Part shown: one piece after another, positions 22,601-33,758 of the stretch
Numbering within the stretch: position 1 is the stretch's first letter
Layout of the letters: each line of letters begins with the position of its first letter
Source of the DNA: Coregonus clupeaformis
Taxonomy: Eukaryota > Chordata > Actinopteri > Salmoniformes > Salmonidae
DNA: 64,000 bases
Reading direction: 5' to 3'
NCBI RefSeq assembly: GCF_020615455.1
Contig: NC_059216.1
Coordinates: forward strand, 21,215,379-21,279,378
The notes under the pieces: generated by a model
Database searches by the model: none
The model's input: the letters and a program-made list of their open reading frames with translations, nothing else
What the model was told of the DNA's origin: nothing
Translations under genes and position numbers: made by a program

Positions 22601-25600
22601 GGAGGTTATATTATAACTGGGAGGTTATAACCGGGAGATTATATTATAACTGGGAGGTTATATTATAACTGGGAGGTCATATTATAACTAGGAGGTTATA
22701 ACCGGGAGGTTATATTATAACTGAGAGGTTATATTATAACTGGGAGGTTATAACCGGGAGGTTATGTTATAACTGGGAGGTTATAACTGGGAGGTTATGT
22801 TATAACTGGTAGGTTATATTATAACTGGGGGGGTTATAACCGGGAGGATATATTATAACTGGGAGGTTATATAATAACTGGGAGGTTATAACCGGGAGGT
22901 TTTATTATAACTGGGAGTTTATATTATAACTGGGAGGTTATGTTATAACTGGGATATTATATTATAACTGGGAGGTTATATTATAACTGGGAGGTTATAA
23001 CCGGGAGGTTATGTTATAACTGGGAGGTTATAACCGGGAGGTTATGTTATAACTGGGAGGCTATAGTATAACTGGGAGGTTATATTATAACTGGGATGTT
23101 ATATTATAACTGGGAGGTTATGTTATAACTGGGAGGTTATAACTGGGAGGTTATATTATAACTGGGAGGTTATAACTGGGAGATTTTGTTATAACTGGGA
23201 GGTTATATTATAACTGGGAGGTTATAACTGGGAGGTTATGTTATAACTGGGAGGTTATATTATAACTGGGAGGTTATAACCGGGAGGTTATGTTATAACT
23301 GGGAGGTTTTAACCAGGAGATATATTATTACTGGGTGGTTATAACTGGGAGGTTATGTTATAACTGGGAGGTTATAGTAAAACTGGGAGGTTATATTATA
23401 ACTGGGAGGTTATAGTAAAACTGGGAGGTTATATTATAACTGGGGAGGTTATATTATAACTGGGAGGTTATAACCGGGAGGTTATATTATAACTGGGAGG
23501 TTATAACCAGGAGGTTATGTTATAATTGGGAGGTTATATTATAACTGGGAGGTTATAACCGGGAGGTTATGTTATAACTGGGAGGTTATATTATAACTGT
23601 GAGGTTATATTATAACTGGGAGGTTATAACCGGGAGGTTATAACTGGGAGGTGATATTATAACTGGGAGGTTATAACCAGGAGGTTATATTATAACTGGG
23701 AGGTTATAACTGGGAGGTTATATTATAACTGGGAGGTTATATTATAACTGGGAGGTTATTTTAAAAGTGGGAGGTTATAACCGGGAGGTTATATTATAAC
23801 TGGGAGGGTATGTTATAACTGGGAGGTTATGTTATAACTGGGAGGTTATGGTATAACTGGGAGGTTATATTATAACTGGGGAGGTTATGTTATTACTGGG
23901 AGGTTATATTATAACTGGGAGGTTATAACCGGGAGGTTATGTTATAACTGGGAGGTTATAACCGGGAGGTTAAAACCGGGAGGTTTTATTATAACTGGGA
24001 GATTATAACTGGGAGGTTATGTTATAACTGGGAGGTTATAACTTGGAGGTTATAACAGGGAGGTTATAACTGGGAGGTTATAACTGGGAGGTTATGTAAT
24101 AACTGGGAGGTTATAACCAGGAGGTTATGTTATAACTGGTAGGTTATATTATAACTGGGGGGGTTATAACCGGGAGGATATATTATAACTGGGAGGTTAT
24201 ATAATAACTGGGAGGTTATAACCGGGAGGTTTTATTATAACTGGGAGTTTATATTATAACTGGGAGGTTATGTTATAACTGGGATATTATATTATAACTG
24301 GGAGGTTATATTATAACTGGGAGGTTATAACCGGGAGGTTATGTTATAACTGGGAGGTTATAACCGGGAGGTTATGTTATAACTGGGAGGCTATAGTATA
24401 ACTGGGAGGTTATATTATAACTGGGATGTTATATTATAACTGGGAGGTTATGTTATAACTGGGAGGTTATAACTGGGAGGTTATATTATAACTGGGAGGT
24501 TATAACTGGGAGATTTTGTTATAACTGGGAGGTTATATTATAACTGGGAGGTTATAACTGGGAGGTTATGTTATAACTGGGAGGTTATATTATAACTGGG
24601 AGGTTATAACCGGGAGGTTATGTTATAACTGGGAGGTTTTAACCAGGAGATATATTATTACTGGGTGGTTATAACTGGGAGGTTATGTTATAACTGGGAG
24701 GTTATAGTAAAACTGGGAGGTTATATTATAACTGGGAGGTTATAGTAAAACTGGGAGGTTATATTATAACTGGGAGGTTATATTATAACTGGGAGGTTAT
24801 AACCGGGAGGTTATATTATAACTGGGAGGTTATAACCAGGAGGTTATGTTATAATTGGGAGGTTATATTATAACTGGGAGGTTATAACCGGGAGGTTATG
24901 TTATAACTGGGAGGTTATATTATAACTGTGAGGTTATATTATAACTGGGAGGTTATAACCGGGAGGTTATAACTGGGAGGTGATATTATAACTGGGAGGT
25001 TATAACCAGGAGGTTATATTATAACTGGGAGGTTATAACTGGGAGGTTATATTATAACTGGGAGGTTATATTATAACTGGGAGGTTATTTTAAAAGTGGG
25101 AGGTTATAACCGGGAGGTTATATTATAACTGGGAGGGTATGTTATAACTGGGAGGTTATGTTATAACTGGGAGGTTATGGTATAACTGGGAGGTTATATT
25201 ATAACTGGGAGGTTATGTTATTACTGGGAGGTTATATTATAACTGGGAGGTTATAACCGGGAGGTTATGTTATAACTGGGAGGTTATAACCGGGAGGTTA
25301 AAACCGGGAGGTTTTATTATAACTGGGAGATTATAACTGGGAGGTTATGTTATAACTGGGAGGTTATAACTTGGAGGTTATAACAGGGAGGTTATAACTG
25401 GGAGGTTATAACTGGGAGGTTATGTTATAACTGGGAGGTTATAACCAGGAGGTTATGTTATAACTGGGAGGTTATAACCGGGAGATTATATTATAACAGG
25501 GAGGTTATAACCGGGAGGTTATGTTATAACTGGGAGGTTATATTATAACTGGGAGGTTATAACCGGGAGGTTATGTTATAACTGGGATGTTATAACCGGG

Positions 25601-25786
25601 AGGTTATTTTATAACTGGGAGGTTATAACCGGGAGGTTATATTATAACTGGGAGGTTATAACCGGGAGGTTATGTTATAACTGGGAGATTATAGCAGGGA
25701 GGTTGTTATAACGGGGAGTTTATAATTCTGAGGTTATGTTATAACTGGGAGTATATAACTGGAAGATTATGTTATAACTGAGAGGT

Positions 25787-26390
25787 TAAGTTTACACTAT
25801 CAATGCTTTCCCAGACTCCAATGTTTCCTGCTACCATGTTTACTGGTACTTCCCAAATCTGAACATATTTTAAAAGTGTTTGCACTAGCCACTTGTTAGT
25901 CAGAGTGAATAACATAACAAAATACAAAGATGAGTGATAACAACCTAACAGGTGTCTACTTCAATAGATCCCCCATTTTATAACGATTCTCTTTTATATT
26001 CATACGGCATGCATGCTGCCATTGCATGACTGATTTAATCTATTTCCAAGATGGAGATGAGCTCTCCAGCTGACTGAGTCTGGATCACAGTGAAGGGTTT
26101 TAAAGCGGAGCACCTTGCATTACTGAAACTGATTTTCCCTGGTTCTCCCTCCTGTTGGTTTCAATGCCATGCTTCGTAAGTCACTGCTGAACAGAGTCCA
26201 GATGTAGGATTTCCCTGTCTACAAGGTGGCAGGAGGCTAGAGGTTAGGACACCTGAAAATCCCAAATGGACCAGATAAAAATGTCCAACATGTGCTAAGG
26301 TTATGGAGGTCACAGCGGAGGTCGGTTAAAGTCATGGCGTTTCAATATTGGACTGGAGTGTCATGAGGCTGAGCTGACAATGGCTTGCAA
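25787..26390. other. Unique-looking sequence, no gene seen
   Basis: Single-copy-looking sequence between two tandem arrays. No exon, RNA gene or transposon end recognised. Confidence 0.5.
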
Positions 26391-26950
26391 GAGAAAGAGT
26401 GGTATATCCACACTCCCACAGCTCCATCTAAAACCCCATAAGGAAAGAGTGGTATATCCACACTCCCACAGCTCCATCTAAAACCCCATAAGGAAAGAGT
26501 GGTATATCCACACTCCCACAGCTCCATCTAAAACCCCATAAGGAAAGAGTGGTATATCCACACTCCCACAGCTCCATCTAAAACCCCATAAGGAAAGAGT
26601 GGTATATCCACACTCCCACAGCTCCATCTAAAACCCCATAAGGAAAGAGTGGTATATCCACACTCCCACAGCTCCATCTAAAACCCCATAAGGAAAGAGT
26701 GGTATATCCACACTCCCACAGCTCCATCTAAAACCCCATAAGGAAAGAGTGGTATATCCACACTCCCACAGCTCCATCTAAAACCCCATAAGGAAAGAGT
26801 GGTATATCCACACTCCCACAGCTCCATCTAAAACCCCATAAGGAAAGAGTGGTATATCCACACTCCCACAGCTCCATCTAAAACCCCATAAGGAAAGAGT
26901 TGTAGATCCACACTCCCACAGCTCCTTCTAAAACCCCAAAAGGAAAGAGT
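26391..26950. repeat. 50-bp tandem repeat, 11 copies, nearly identical
   Basis: The unit is 50 bp, made of AGGAAAGAGTGGTATATCCA, CACTCCCACAGC, TCCATCTAAAACC and CCATA. About ten copies are identical. The last copy (26891-26940) has several substitutions, and a partial unit follows. The minus strand shows a Trp/Gly/Tyr-rich frame of 61 codons across it, an artefact of repetition. Confidence 0.97.
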
Positions 26951-27512
26951 GAGAGACCATCAGGAATGGATCGTAGTCTGGCTCTTTTTGCCTAAATCGA
27001 TCGATTCAGTATCACTCGTTTGATCATTCTTTCAATATCAGCTTTTAGGCCCATACACTCCCTAATGTCCTTAACTTCACATGGTGCTATCCTCAAAACA
27101 ATCTTTCCACTAAATGTACTTTCAGCTCAAAATATTCTCTCATCTAGGTTGGGTTTGTAGCTACTCCTTTGCAAATCCACTTGTAAATGATCCACTGTGC
27201 CTGCTACAACATTACATAAGCTGCCCAGACTTCTGATACAAAGCAGAAGTTGTTGTAAAACTGCAGAGATGTGCTGCTTTATACCCCAGCTAAATTAGAC
27301 GAAGATGACCGCGCAATGAACTTCTGAGGGTTTAATTAGTTGTGTTTATAGCATTGGCTGAGGTTTTGTTTTGTTTGATTCAATATGCTAATAGCAACCC
27401 TCTCAGATCACATACTGAGAACTGACACATCGCATCACTCGATTTGATATCCTCTCATCTCTGTAAAGTTGCTATTGCTTTTCAAAAATCTAAATAAAAG
27501 TGAGATTAGATT
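26951..27512. other. Unique-looking sequence, no gene seen
   Basis: No coding frame, RNA gene or repeat border recognised. Confidence 0.5.
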
Positions 27513-28236
27513 TTGGGTGTACCAAAGGGGACTGTGACGAGTCCTTTGGCTATGGCTTCATTGACATCACAAGACCAATCTTATACGGAACAAATAAGTA
27601 ATGATGAAGAAACAGCATTTTCCTTTGTGTATGTCTTCACTTTACGTAAGATAGCTTCAGATTTCACCCACAACTTTCTCTCAACAGGGATTGAAGTGAA
27701 CTGAAATGCCCCCAACCAAATTCCACAAAGATATTTTCTTCATTACTGATTTGTTGAACATAAGCAAAGGCCTCATCTTCAATGCCAAGGTAGAATAAAC
27801 TGTTCTGCGATGTACATCTGACTCCAGTTACTCCAATTCAGTACTCATATCCTGTTCTCTTTCTCTCCGTATCTGATCCTCCTTAGTAAAGGGCCATGCA
27901 TCTCTTCTGATTCACTCTTATTGTAGTTGGAACCATTTCACTATACATTGGTTGATGTTTTCCATCCAAAAGTAACAAAGCCGTTCTCAGACAGACATAC
28001 AGTAGGTAGAAAAAAAACATATCTGGGTTGATCGGATTGTACACTACTGCAGGAACATGTATGGCTGCAATCAAGTCACTTGGATAAAGCACAAGGTTCT
28101 GATCAAAGATCTGTTCGTTTTCATTTGTGACCAGGGCGACTGACTGCATACTACGATATGCCCTGTGATCCAATGAGAAGCTATCCTGTTGATATTGGCA
28201 GGGGAAACTGTGCTCTGTGACGGATTGCTGTTGCAA
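27513..28236 (-). pseudogene. Possible decayed coding sequence, unknown family
   Basis: On the minus strand, 28236-27883 is an open frame of 117 codons with ordinary, non-repetitive composition (for example YPSDLIAAIHVPAVVYNP, then a hydrophobic stretch FFFYLLYVCLRTALLLL). After its stop, another frame around 27820-27690 again reads like protein (SLFYLGIEDEAFAYVQQ, FVEFGWGHF). This pattern could be a degenerated gene or an exon relic, or chance. I do not recognise the family, see no clear splice sites, and no start is convincing. Confidence 0.2.
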
Positions 28237-28617
28237 ATAAGACTCTTAGTGGAGTTATATTACATTTCTTATATTAGTCCTGTTAGAAACTCCACTTCAA
28301 ACCTTATGGGGTAAAGTCCATTAGGACATGACAAATGTCAAAGAGGGTAGACAACATCTAGCATTGTGTCCCACAGCCAATGGAGCACAGCCATTTCCTC
28401 CACCCCCTGCCAGGTAGTACACTGTTTTAATAGTTTCCCAGAGTGTTTATTTGGCCTGGGAGCAAGAGTTGCTTCTAGACATTAATTGATGTAGATGTTC
28501 ATTGAGGGACTGCATATTCAAGAGCAAAGAGTTTTGAAAAACTAAAATGGACTGTCATTAAGAAGAAACAAAGGTTGTAATTATGAGAGTACTCTGGATG
28601 ACAAGGGCCTTGACATG
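28237..28617. other. Unique-looking sequence, no gene seen
   Basis: Lies between the possible coding relic and the Tc1 element. Nothing recognised. Confidence 0.5.
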
Positions 28618-29979
28618 CAGTTGAAGTCGGAAGTTTACATACACCTTAGCAAAATACATTTAAACTCAGTTTTTCACAATTCCTGACATTTTAAGAATGT
28701 GAAATGTCAGAATAATAGTAGTAGAGAATGATTTATTTCAGCTTTTATTTCTTTCATCACATTCCCAGTGGGTCAGAAGTTTACATACACTCAATTAGTA
28801 TTTGGTAGCATTGCCTTTAAATTGTTTAACTTGGGTCAAACGTTTCGGGTAGTCTTCCACAAGCTTCCCACAATAAGTTGGGTGAATTTTGGCCCATTCC
28901 TCCTGACAGAGCTGGTGTAACTGAGTCAGGTTTGTAGGCCTCCTTGCTCGCACACGCTTTTTCAGTTCTGCCCACACATTTTCTATAGGATTGAGGTCAG
29001 GGCTTTGTGATGGCCACTCCAATACCTTGACTTTGTTGTCCTTAAGCCATTTTGCCGCAACTTCCTTCACGGTTGGGATGGTGTTCTTCGGCTTGCAAGA
29101 CACCCCCTTTTTCCTACAAGCATAACGATGGTCATTATGGCCAAACAGTTCTACTTTTGTTTTATCAGACCAGAGGACATTTCTCCAAAAAGTACGATCT
29201 TTGTCCCAATGTGCAGTTGCAAACCGAAGTCTGGCTTTTTTATGGCGGTTTTGGAGCAGTGGCTTCTTCGTTGCTGAGCAGCCTTTCAGGTTATGTCGAT
29301 ATAGGACTCGTTTTACTGTGGATATAGATACTTTTGTACCTGTTGCTTCCAGCATCTTCACAAGGTCCTTTTCGCACCAAAGTACGTTCATCTCTAGGAG
29401 ACAGAACGCGTCTCCTACCTGAGCGGTATGACGGCTGTGTGGTCCCATGGTGTTTATACTTGCGAACTATTGTTTGTACAGATGAACGTGGTACCTTCAG
29501 GCATTTGGAAATTGCTCCCAAGGATGAACCAGACTTTTGGAGGTCTACCATTTTTTTCTGAGGTCTTGGCTGATTTCATTTGATTTTCCCATGATGTCAA
29601 GCAAAGAGGCACTGAGTTTTAAGGTAGGCCTTGAAATACATCCACAGGTACATCTCAAATTGACTCAAATTATGTCAATTAGCCTATCAGAAGCTTCTAA
29701 AGCCATGACACATTTTCTGGAATTTTTCAAGCTGTTTAAAGGCACAGTCAACTTAGTGTATGTAAACTTCTGACTCACTGGAATTGTGATACAGTGAATT
29801 ATAAGTGAAATAATCTGTCTGTAAACAATTGTTGGAAAAATTACTTGTGTCATGCACAAAGTAGATGTCCTAACCGACTTGCCAAAACTATAGTTTGTTA
29901 ACAAGAAATGTGTGGAGTGGTTGAAAAACTAGTTTTAATGACTCCAACCTAAGTGTATGTAAACTTCCGACTTCAACTG
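28618..29979 (-). mobile_element. Tc1/mariner element of Sleeping Beauty type (internally deleted)
   Basis: The outer ends read CAGTTGAAGTCGGAAGTTTA inward from both sides, and inner direct repeats (GTGGGTCAGAAGTTTACATA) lie at about 28769-28790 and in reverse near 29755-29780. This is the IR/DR arrangement of the salmonid Sleeping Beauty group. The right flank is TA at 29980-29981; the left flank is TG, a mutated TA. At 1,362 bp it is roughly 250 bp shorter than full-length members, which fits the deletion seen in the transposase. Confidence 0.95.
28795..29591 (-). pseudogene. Sleeping-Beauty-type transposase, deleted and frameshifted
   Basis: The start ATG is at 29591 on the minus strand (opens MGKSNEISQDLR). 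A one-base loss in an A-run shifts the frame within about 15 codons. The next frame, 29551-29291, carries the first helix-turn-helix (GSSLGAISKCLKVPRSSVQ) and the GRRR linker, then a small deletion shifts the frame again. The last frame, 29448-28795, carries the second helix-turn-helix (STVKRVLYRHNLKG), the first catalytic Asp (LWSDKTK) and the catalytic Glu (DLNPIENVW). About 85 residues are missing between IPTVK and VAAKWLKDN, including the second catalytic Asp motif. It therefore cannot be active, though intact family members could move it by its ends. Confidence 0.93.
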
Positions 29980-29981
29980 TA

Positions 29982-31320
29982 CATGTCAAATAAGAGGTCA
30001 GAGTTCACGTAAAACTACTTCTCTACTGAATCTTTACTCAATGACCTCTCACTTTAAGATTTAAATAACTCTCAGAGTATTCAGAAAGCGGGCCATTTCT
30101 TAAAATTATATAATGTGCTTAGAGAAAGGGGGTGAAGGGTGAAGCCGGTTATCGGAAAATGCTTTTCCACCTTTACATTTTAATGAACCATCGGGTCCAA
30201 TGTCTCCAATGTCTCTTATTAGGCAAAATTGTCCATTAGCATTTTAAATGATCCGGGTATCTTCATTCTAATCAGGGCGAGATGCATTTCTAGTGCCGGG
30301 GAAGTATTGATTGAGCGGCAATGTCAAAGTCTGCATGAAGACGCAGTGGCAGACTGCATGTGACAGGCCTTGGCCCCGATGGAAAGCGGATCAGCAGTCA
30401 GAGCGGCAGAGCAGTCAGAGAGAGGGGGCTGAGGGAAAGGGAATCATCTGTTTCGCACACTTTCAAATAATTACAGTAACATTTAAGATAATTACAGTGG
30501 ATGCTCAGCAGCTTTATCATGAGACGGCCAAGTTCCATAATGTAATTTAACTTATGCTTCCTGTGAAAAGAATCACTCATTCTGATTACACAGAGGCGAA
30601 ATGACAGTCGTAATTGTGTTTTGTTCATTTGCACAAGATGTATGGATTTTAAATATGTGGCCCTCTGTATTTCCTCCACATAAAAATCTATACAATGTGT
30701 TTGAGGAATGAGCTGGAATTACTATTATGTATATTAATTGAATACCAACAGCCCTTACAAAATGTGTTCACAAGAGGAAATTGTGACTAGGGTGAAATAC
30801 ATGCATCAAAAACATTTGACTAATTACTTTGAATTTATTGTGATGTATCATGTTTTTGTGCCAGACTCCATATGTTTAAGCATAGGTAATATTTGACAAG
30901 AAGGATTGTAATTGCCTGTCTTGACTTGAAAGTGTGTGTGCGTGTGTGTGTGTGCTTCTTGCAATCACAGATTTATCTCTATTTCTAGACAATCTTGACT
31001 GAAATCAGATTTTTTTTTATCCAAGAGCCTTCTTGATATGATGCAAACGTGACGCGAGTTGGCTTCCTATTATATCACACACACTCACAACTCCATCAAA
31101 GAATAACAAACCTCTAACTCATTATCAATCCTGGAGCCCAAGTATGACCGCAATAATCTCATTTTAATTTGGGTTTTATTGGAGTGGGGGGTGAATAATC
31201 AGATTGTCCCTGTTGGAGAGGGGAGTGGGTTGCGTGCACTTGTGAATGTCTCCAGATGGTGTGGCCAAAGCAGACGGGCAGTGAAGCAAAACTGAGGGAG
31301 TGCCTTAAAGAGCATTGTAA
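29982..31320. other. Unique-looking sequence; candidate conserved non-coding block inside
   Basis: No exon or transposon end seen. A short GT tract is at about 30931-30953. The part around 30130-30400 is annotated separately as a candidate conserved element. Confidence 0.5.
30130..30400. promoter_or_regulatory. Candidate conserved non-coding element
   Basis: High-complexity sequence with many homeodomain/POU-like cores (CCATTAGCATTTTAAATGAT, ATTCTAATCAGG, ATGCATTT, TTGATTGAG) and little simple sequence, unlike its flanks. Composition alone suggests a vertebrate enhancer-like element. No alignment was possible. Confidence 0.25.
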
Positions 31321-31327
31321 AGCCTTC

Positions 31328-31361
31328 TCTCTCTGTCTCTGTCTCTGTCTCTGTCTCTGTC

Positions 31362-31398
<37 letters not shown>

Positions 31399-31500
31399 CC
31401 CCCTACTCTATTACCATTCAACTCTCTCTCTTTCCCTCCCTCCTTCCTTCCCTCTCTATATCCCCCTATCCATCACCCCCACTCTCTCTCCCCCTCCCAA
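31328..31500. repeat. CT-rich microsatellite
   Basis: A (CTCTGT)n tract runs into (CT)n, followed by CCCTCC-type pyrimidine sequence. Confidence 0.9.
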
Positions 31501-32225
31501 ACAGTTACTTACAATCCTCCAGCAGAGGGCCAGAGCTAAGGTACCCCTAGTCCCCTCAACCCACCAGCCAGTCTCCCCACACTCCTACGGGGGGTGATAG
31601 TGGCCTGCCCTCCCATTACACCAGGGGTGCAGGGTTAGCACAAAGCCCTCAGGACAGACTGACTGTTGATTGGTCATTCCTGTCTGAGAAGGTTGGACTA
31701 CAGGTATTTGAATTGCAACTACGGTTGAAAATGTACATAATGTGCATTACTTATTTGTGTAAACACAGCCCACTCTAGGGCTATCTTTTAATATAAAACA
31801 CTACAATTTATGCATTAAATACTAAAATTACACAGCAGGATCTGCATCATGCTAGACACCAATGGAGCAGAATCCTTACACCCTAGACATCAGCAGCTCT
31901 GCTGCTCAAAAAACCAGACCGCCTCCATTTTAATCAATTCACTTCATCAGATAGACCTTATTGCCTTATTCCTTCAGGCTGTTCCATTGCAAATGCATTA
32001 GTAACCTATGAATATGACCGCTGTGAGCTTGAATCCCAGTCGCCTGACAGAGTGGCAGCACCGTGAGTAGTGAACAGGTGATAAATCCATGTCACATTTT
32101 ATTAGAGGTGAGCATTCAAACAGTTACCTCATATTGGGCCGTAATACCTGAGGAGACACTGTGGGCTGTGCCAGTTGGTATGGTAGCCACCTTTTTGTAG
32201 GGGTTGGGACATTCTTTGTTAGGGT
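31501..32225. other. Unique-looking sequence, no gene seen
   Basis: No coding frame or repeat border recognised. Confidence 0.45.
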
Positions 32226-32339
32226 AAATCAAGTCTGAAATGTCAAACTATAAATTACAAACTTTAGAATATACACTACAAGTTTGCAGGAAAAGTCTCA
32301 GCAACAAAAGAGTGATCAAATTAAGATCCTACATCTGTA
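32226..32339 (-). mobile_element. Fragment of the repeat found at 32512-33758, opposite orientation
   Basis: On the minus strand it reads TACAGATGTAGGATCTTAAT, then ACTTGTAGTGTATA and TTTGTAATT, matching the left end of the repeat at 32512 onward. Only about 110 bp remain. Confidence 0.7.
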
Positions 32340-32511
32340 ATGGCTGGGCGGATGGAAACCATCAGCCACTGCAAAGTGAAGGCTCCCACGACCGTGACAG
32401 GGTGATCACGAGCTGGTTCGGTTCCTAGCCAAATTCATACCTTTTTTTAAGAATAATATTCAAAAATGGTGGTGCTATGAGGAACCTGAATTGATGGAAC
32501 ATGTAGGCTAC

Positions 32512-33758
32512 TATAAAGATGTAGGATCTTAATGTGATCACCATGTTGCAGGAGAACCTTCCTGCAATGCAGGAAATGTAAAACTTGTAGTGTTTAAAAA
32601 GGCTTCTGAAGTTTGTAATTGCCCCTTTGAAATTTCAGACTTAATTTTCGCTTACAATGAATGTATCAACCAGGGGTTGGAAGCAAAATTATTTTCCAAT
32701 CGTTTTGTTCTGAACAGAAACATATATTTTTTAGTTTTGTTACACTGTTCTGACCAGCAAAATATAGTTCTGAACTGGTTCGAACCTCCCAAAAAATACA
32801 GGTTTATATCATTCCTTTATGTTCCTTTTTAAACCTCTGAAATCCATTTTTATTTTTATTTAGCTCGACATTAAATTACTTCACCAATCATGCAGTGCGG
32901 ATAAAGCAGCTTGCTATGGAGCGGGCGAGGTATAGTTCAGTGAGTTGTTTACATGCGTGATGGAAAGACAAGTGTAGGGCGTGAGTTGCAACTGAAATTT
33001 TGCAGATGGGGAGAGAGCGAGAGAGGGTGGAGGAGGAGACTTGGCTTGAAGTGCTGAGCATCCTGTGATGACATGCGTTATCTGAATTAGGCCCACAGAA
33101 TTATACCTACGGAGGAGCGGCTTCTATGGAGGAACTCTGAACATCAGAGTTTGCGTAACGTTGGACAGGAGAAGCTAGCTAGCTAACAAGCTTGTGTGTG
33201 CAGAGTGGCAACATACTGAAAAACACATCTTACCTTTGTAGTTTATAAATCCAATGTATAATGTGATGACTATTGTATCCCTAACTAGCATTTGAAAAAG
33301 TTAATCCATTCTTCTCTACTAAAAAATCTCTCTCCCTATCTTCCGAATCACACTTGTAACGTCAGTAGGCTACAGCTATGCTTCGGAGGGGGAGGGGCAG
33401 GTAGCCTACACGCACACAGCTTGGCTAAGATTTTCAGCTGGAAGGCAGATACTTGAAGAAGTTTCTGATTGACAGAGGGAGGGATTTGCATAGGCACTTT
33501 GTTGTGTTTTTTTGTGGGACTGGACAAGAATGGCCGGAATGTAAAATACCATTTTTAACCGGTTCCCATGCTTTTAAAATAACGGTTCTGTTCCGGAACA
33601 GTATTATTTTTCCGATTTTTTGGTTCTGTTTCCTGAACCGGTTCCAATCCCTGGTATCAACCCCTACAAAAATTTTTATTAATTATAATCCACATAATAA
33701 TTCACATTTCCTGTTGCTGCAGGATTTATTTTCTCAAATTAAGATCCAACATCTGTAT
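32512..33758. mobile_element. Non-autonomous repeat with AGATGTAGGATCTTAA ends, split by a hAT-like element
   Basis: The left end (AAGATGTAGGATCTTAATGT, about 32516) and right end (TTAAGATCCAACATCTGTAT, to 33758) are inverted repeats. Net of the insertion the element is about 260 bp, with no coding frame. I recognise the sequence as a common salmonid interspersed repeat, probably a MITE. Its superfamily is not settled from sequence alone. Confidence 0.7.
32671..33653. mobile_element. hAT-like non-autonomous DNA transposon
   Basis: The ends are CAGGGGTTGGAA (32671) and the complement of CAGGGATTGGAACC (to 33653). The 8-bp target duplication GTATCAAC is perfect, at 32663-32670 and 33654-33661. 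CAGGG termini plus an 8-bp duplication are the hAT signature. The 983 bp contain only short frames (80 and 172 codons) without transposase motifs, so it is a deletion derivative. Removing it restores the host repeat exactly. Confidence 0.9.

Larger units (their letters stand above)
13793..25786. repeat. ~12-kb minisatellite, 14-bp unit plus optional 5-mer
   Basis: The unit is ATAACTGGGAGGTT (C for T at position 6 is common), optionally followed by ATATT or ATGTT, giving 14- and 19-bp steps. It runs continuously except for the SINE/LINE insertion at 18488-19732. Each unit boundary can form TTATAA, which carries a stop on both strands, so no long frame exists. The array is a mosaic of larger duplications: a ~1,026-bp tandem pair from 15715, a 1,330-bp tandem pair from 22801, and a block at 14461-16130 repeated at 20788-22475. 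Confidence 0.97.

Noticed and set aside
13793..25786. Centromeric satellite
   Set aside because: The short variable 14/19-bp unit and flanking single-copy sequence fit a minisatellite. There is no evidence of megabase extent.
26391..26950. CRISPR-like array (regular 50-bp spacing)
   Set aside because: The repeats are contiguous and identical with no unique spacers, and the genome is vertebrate.
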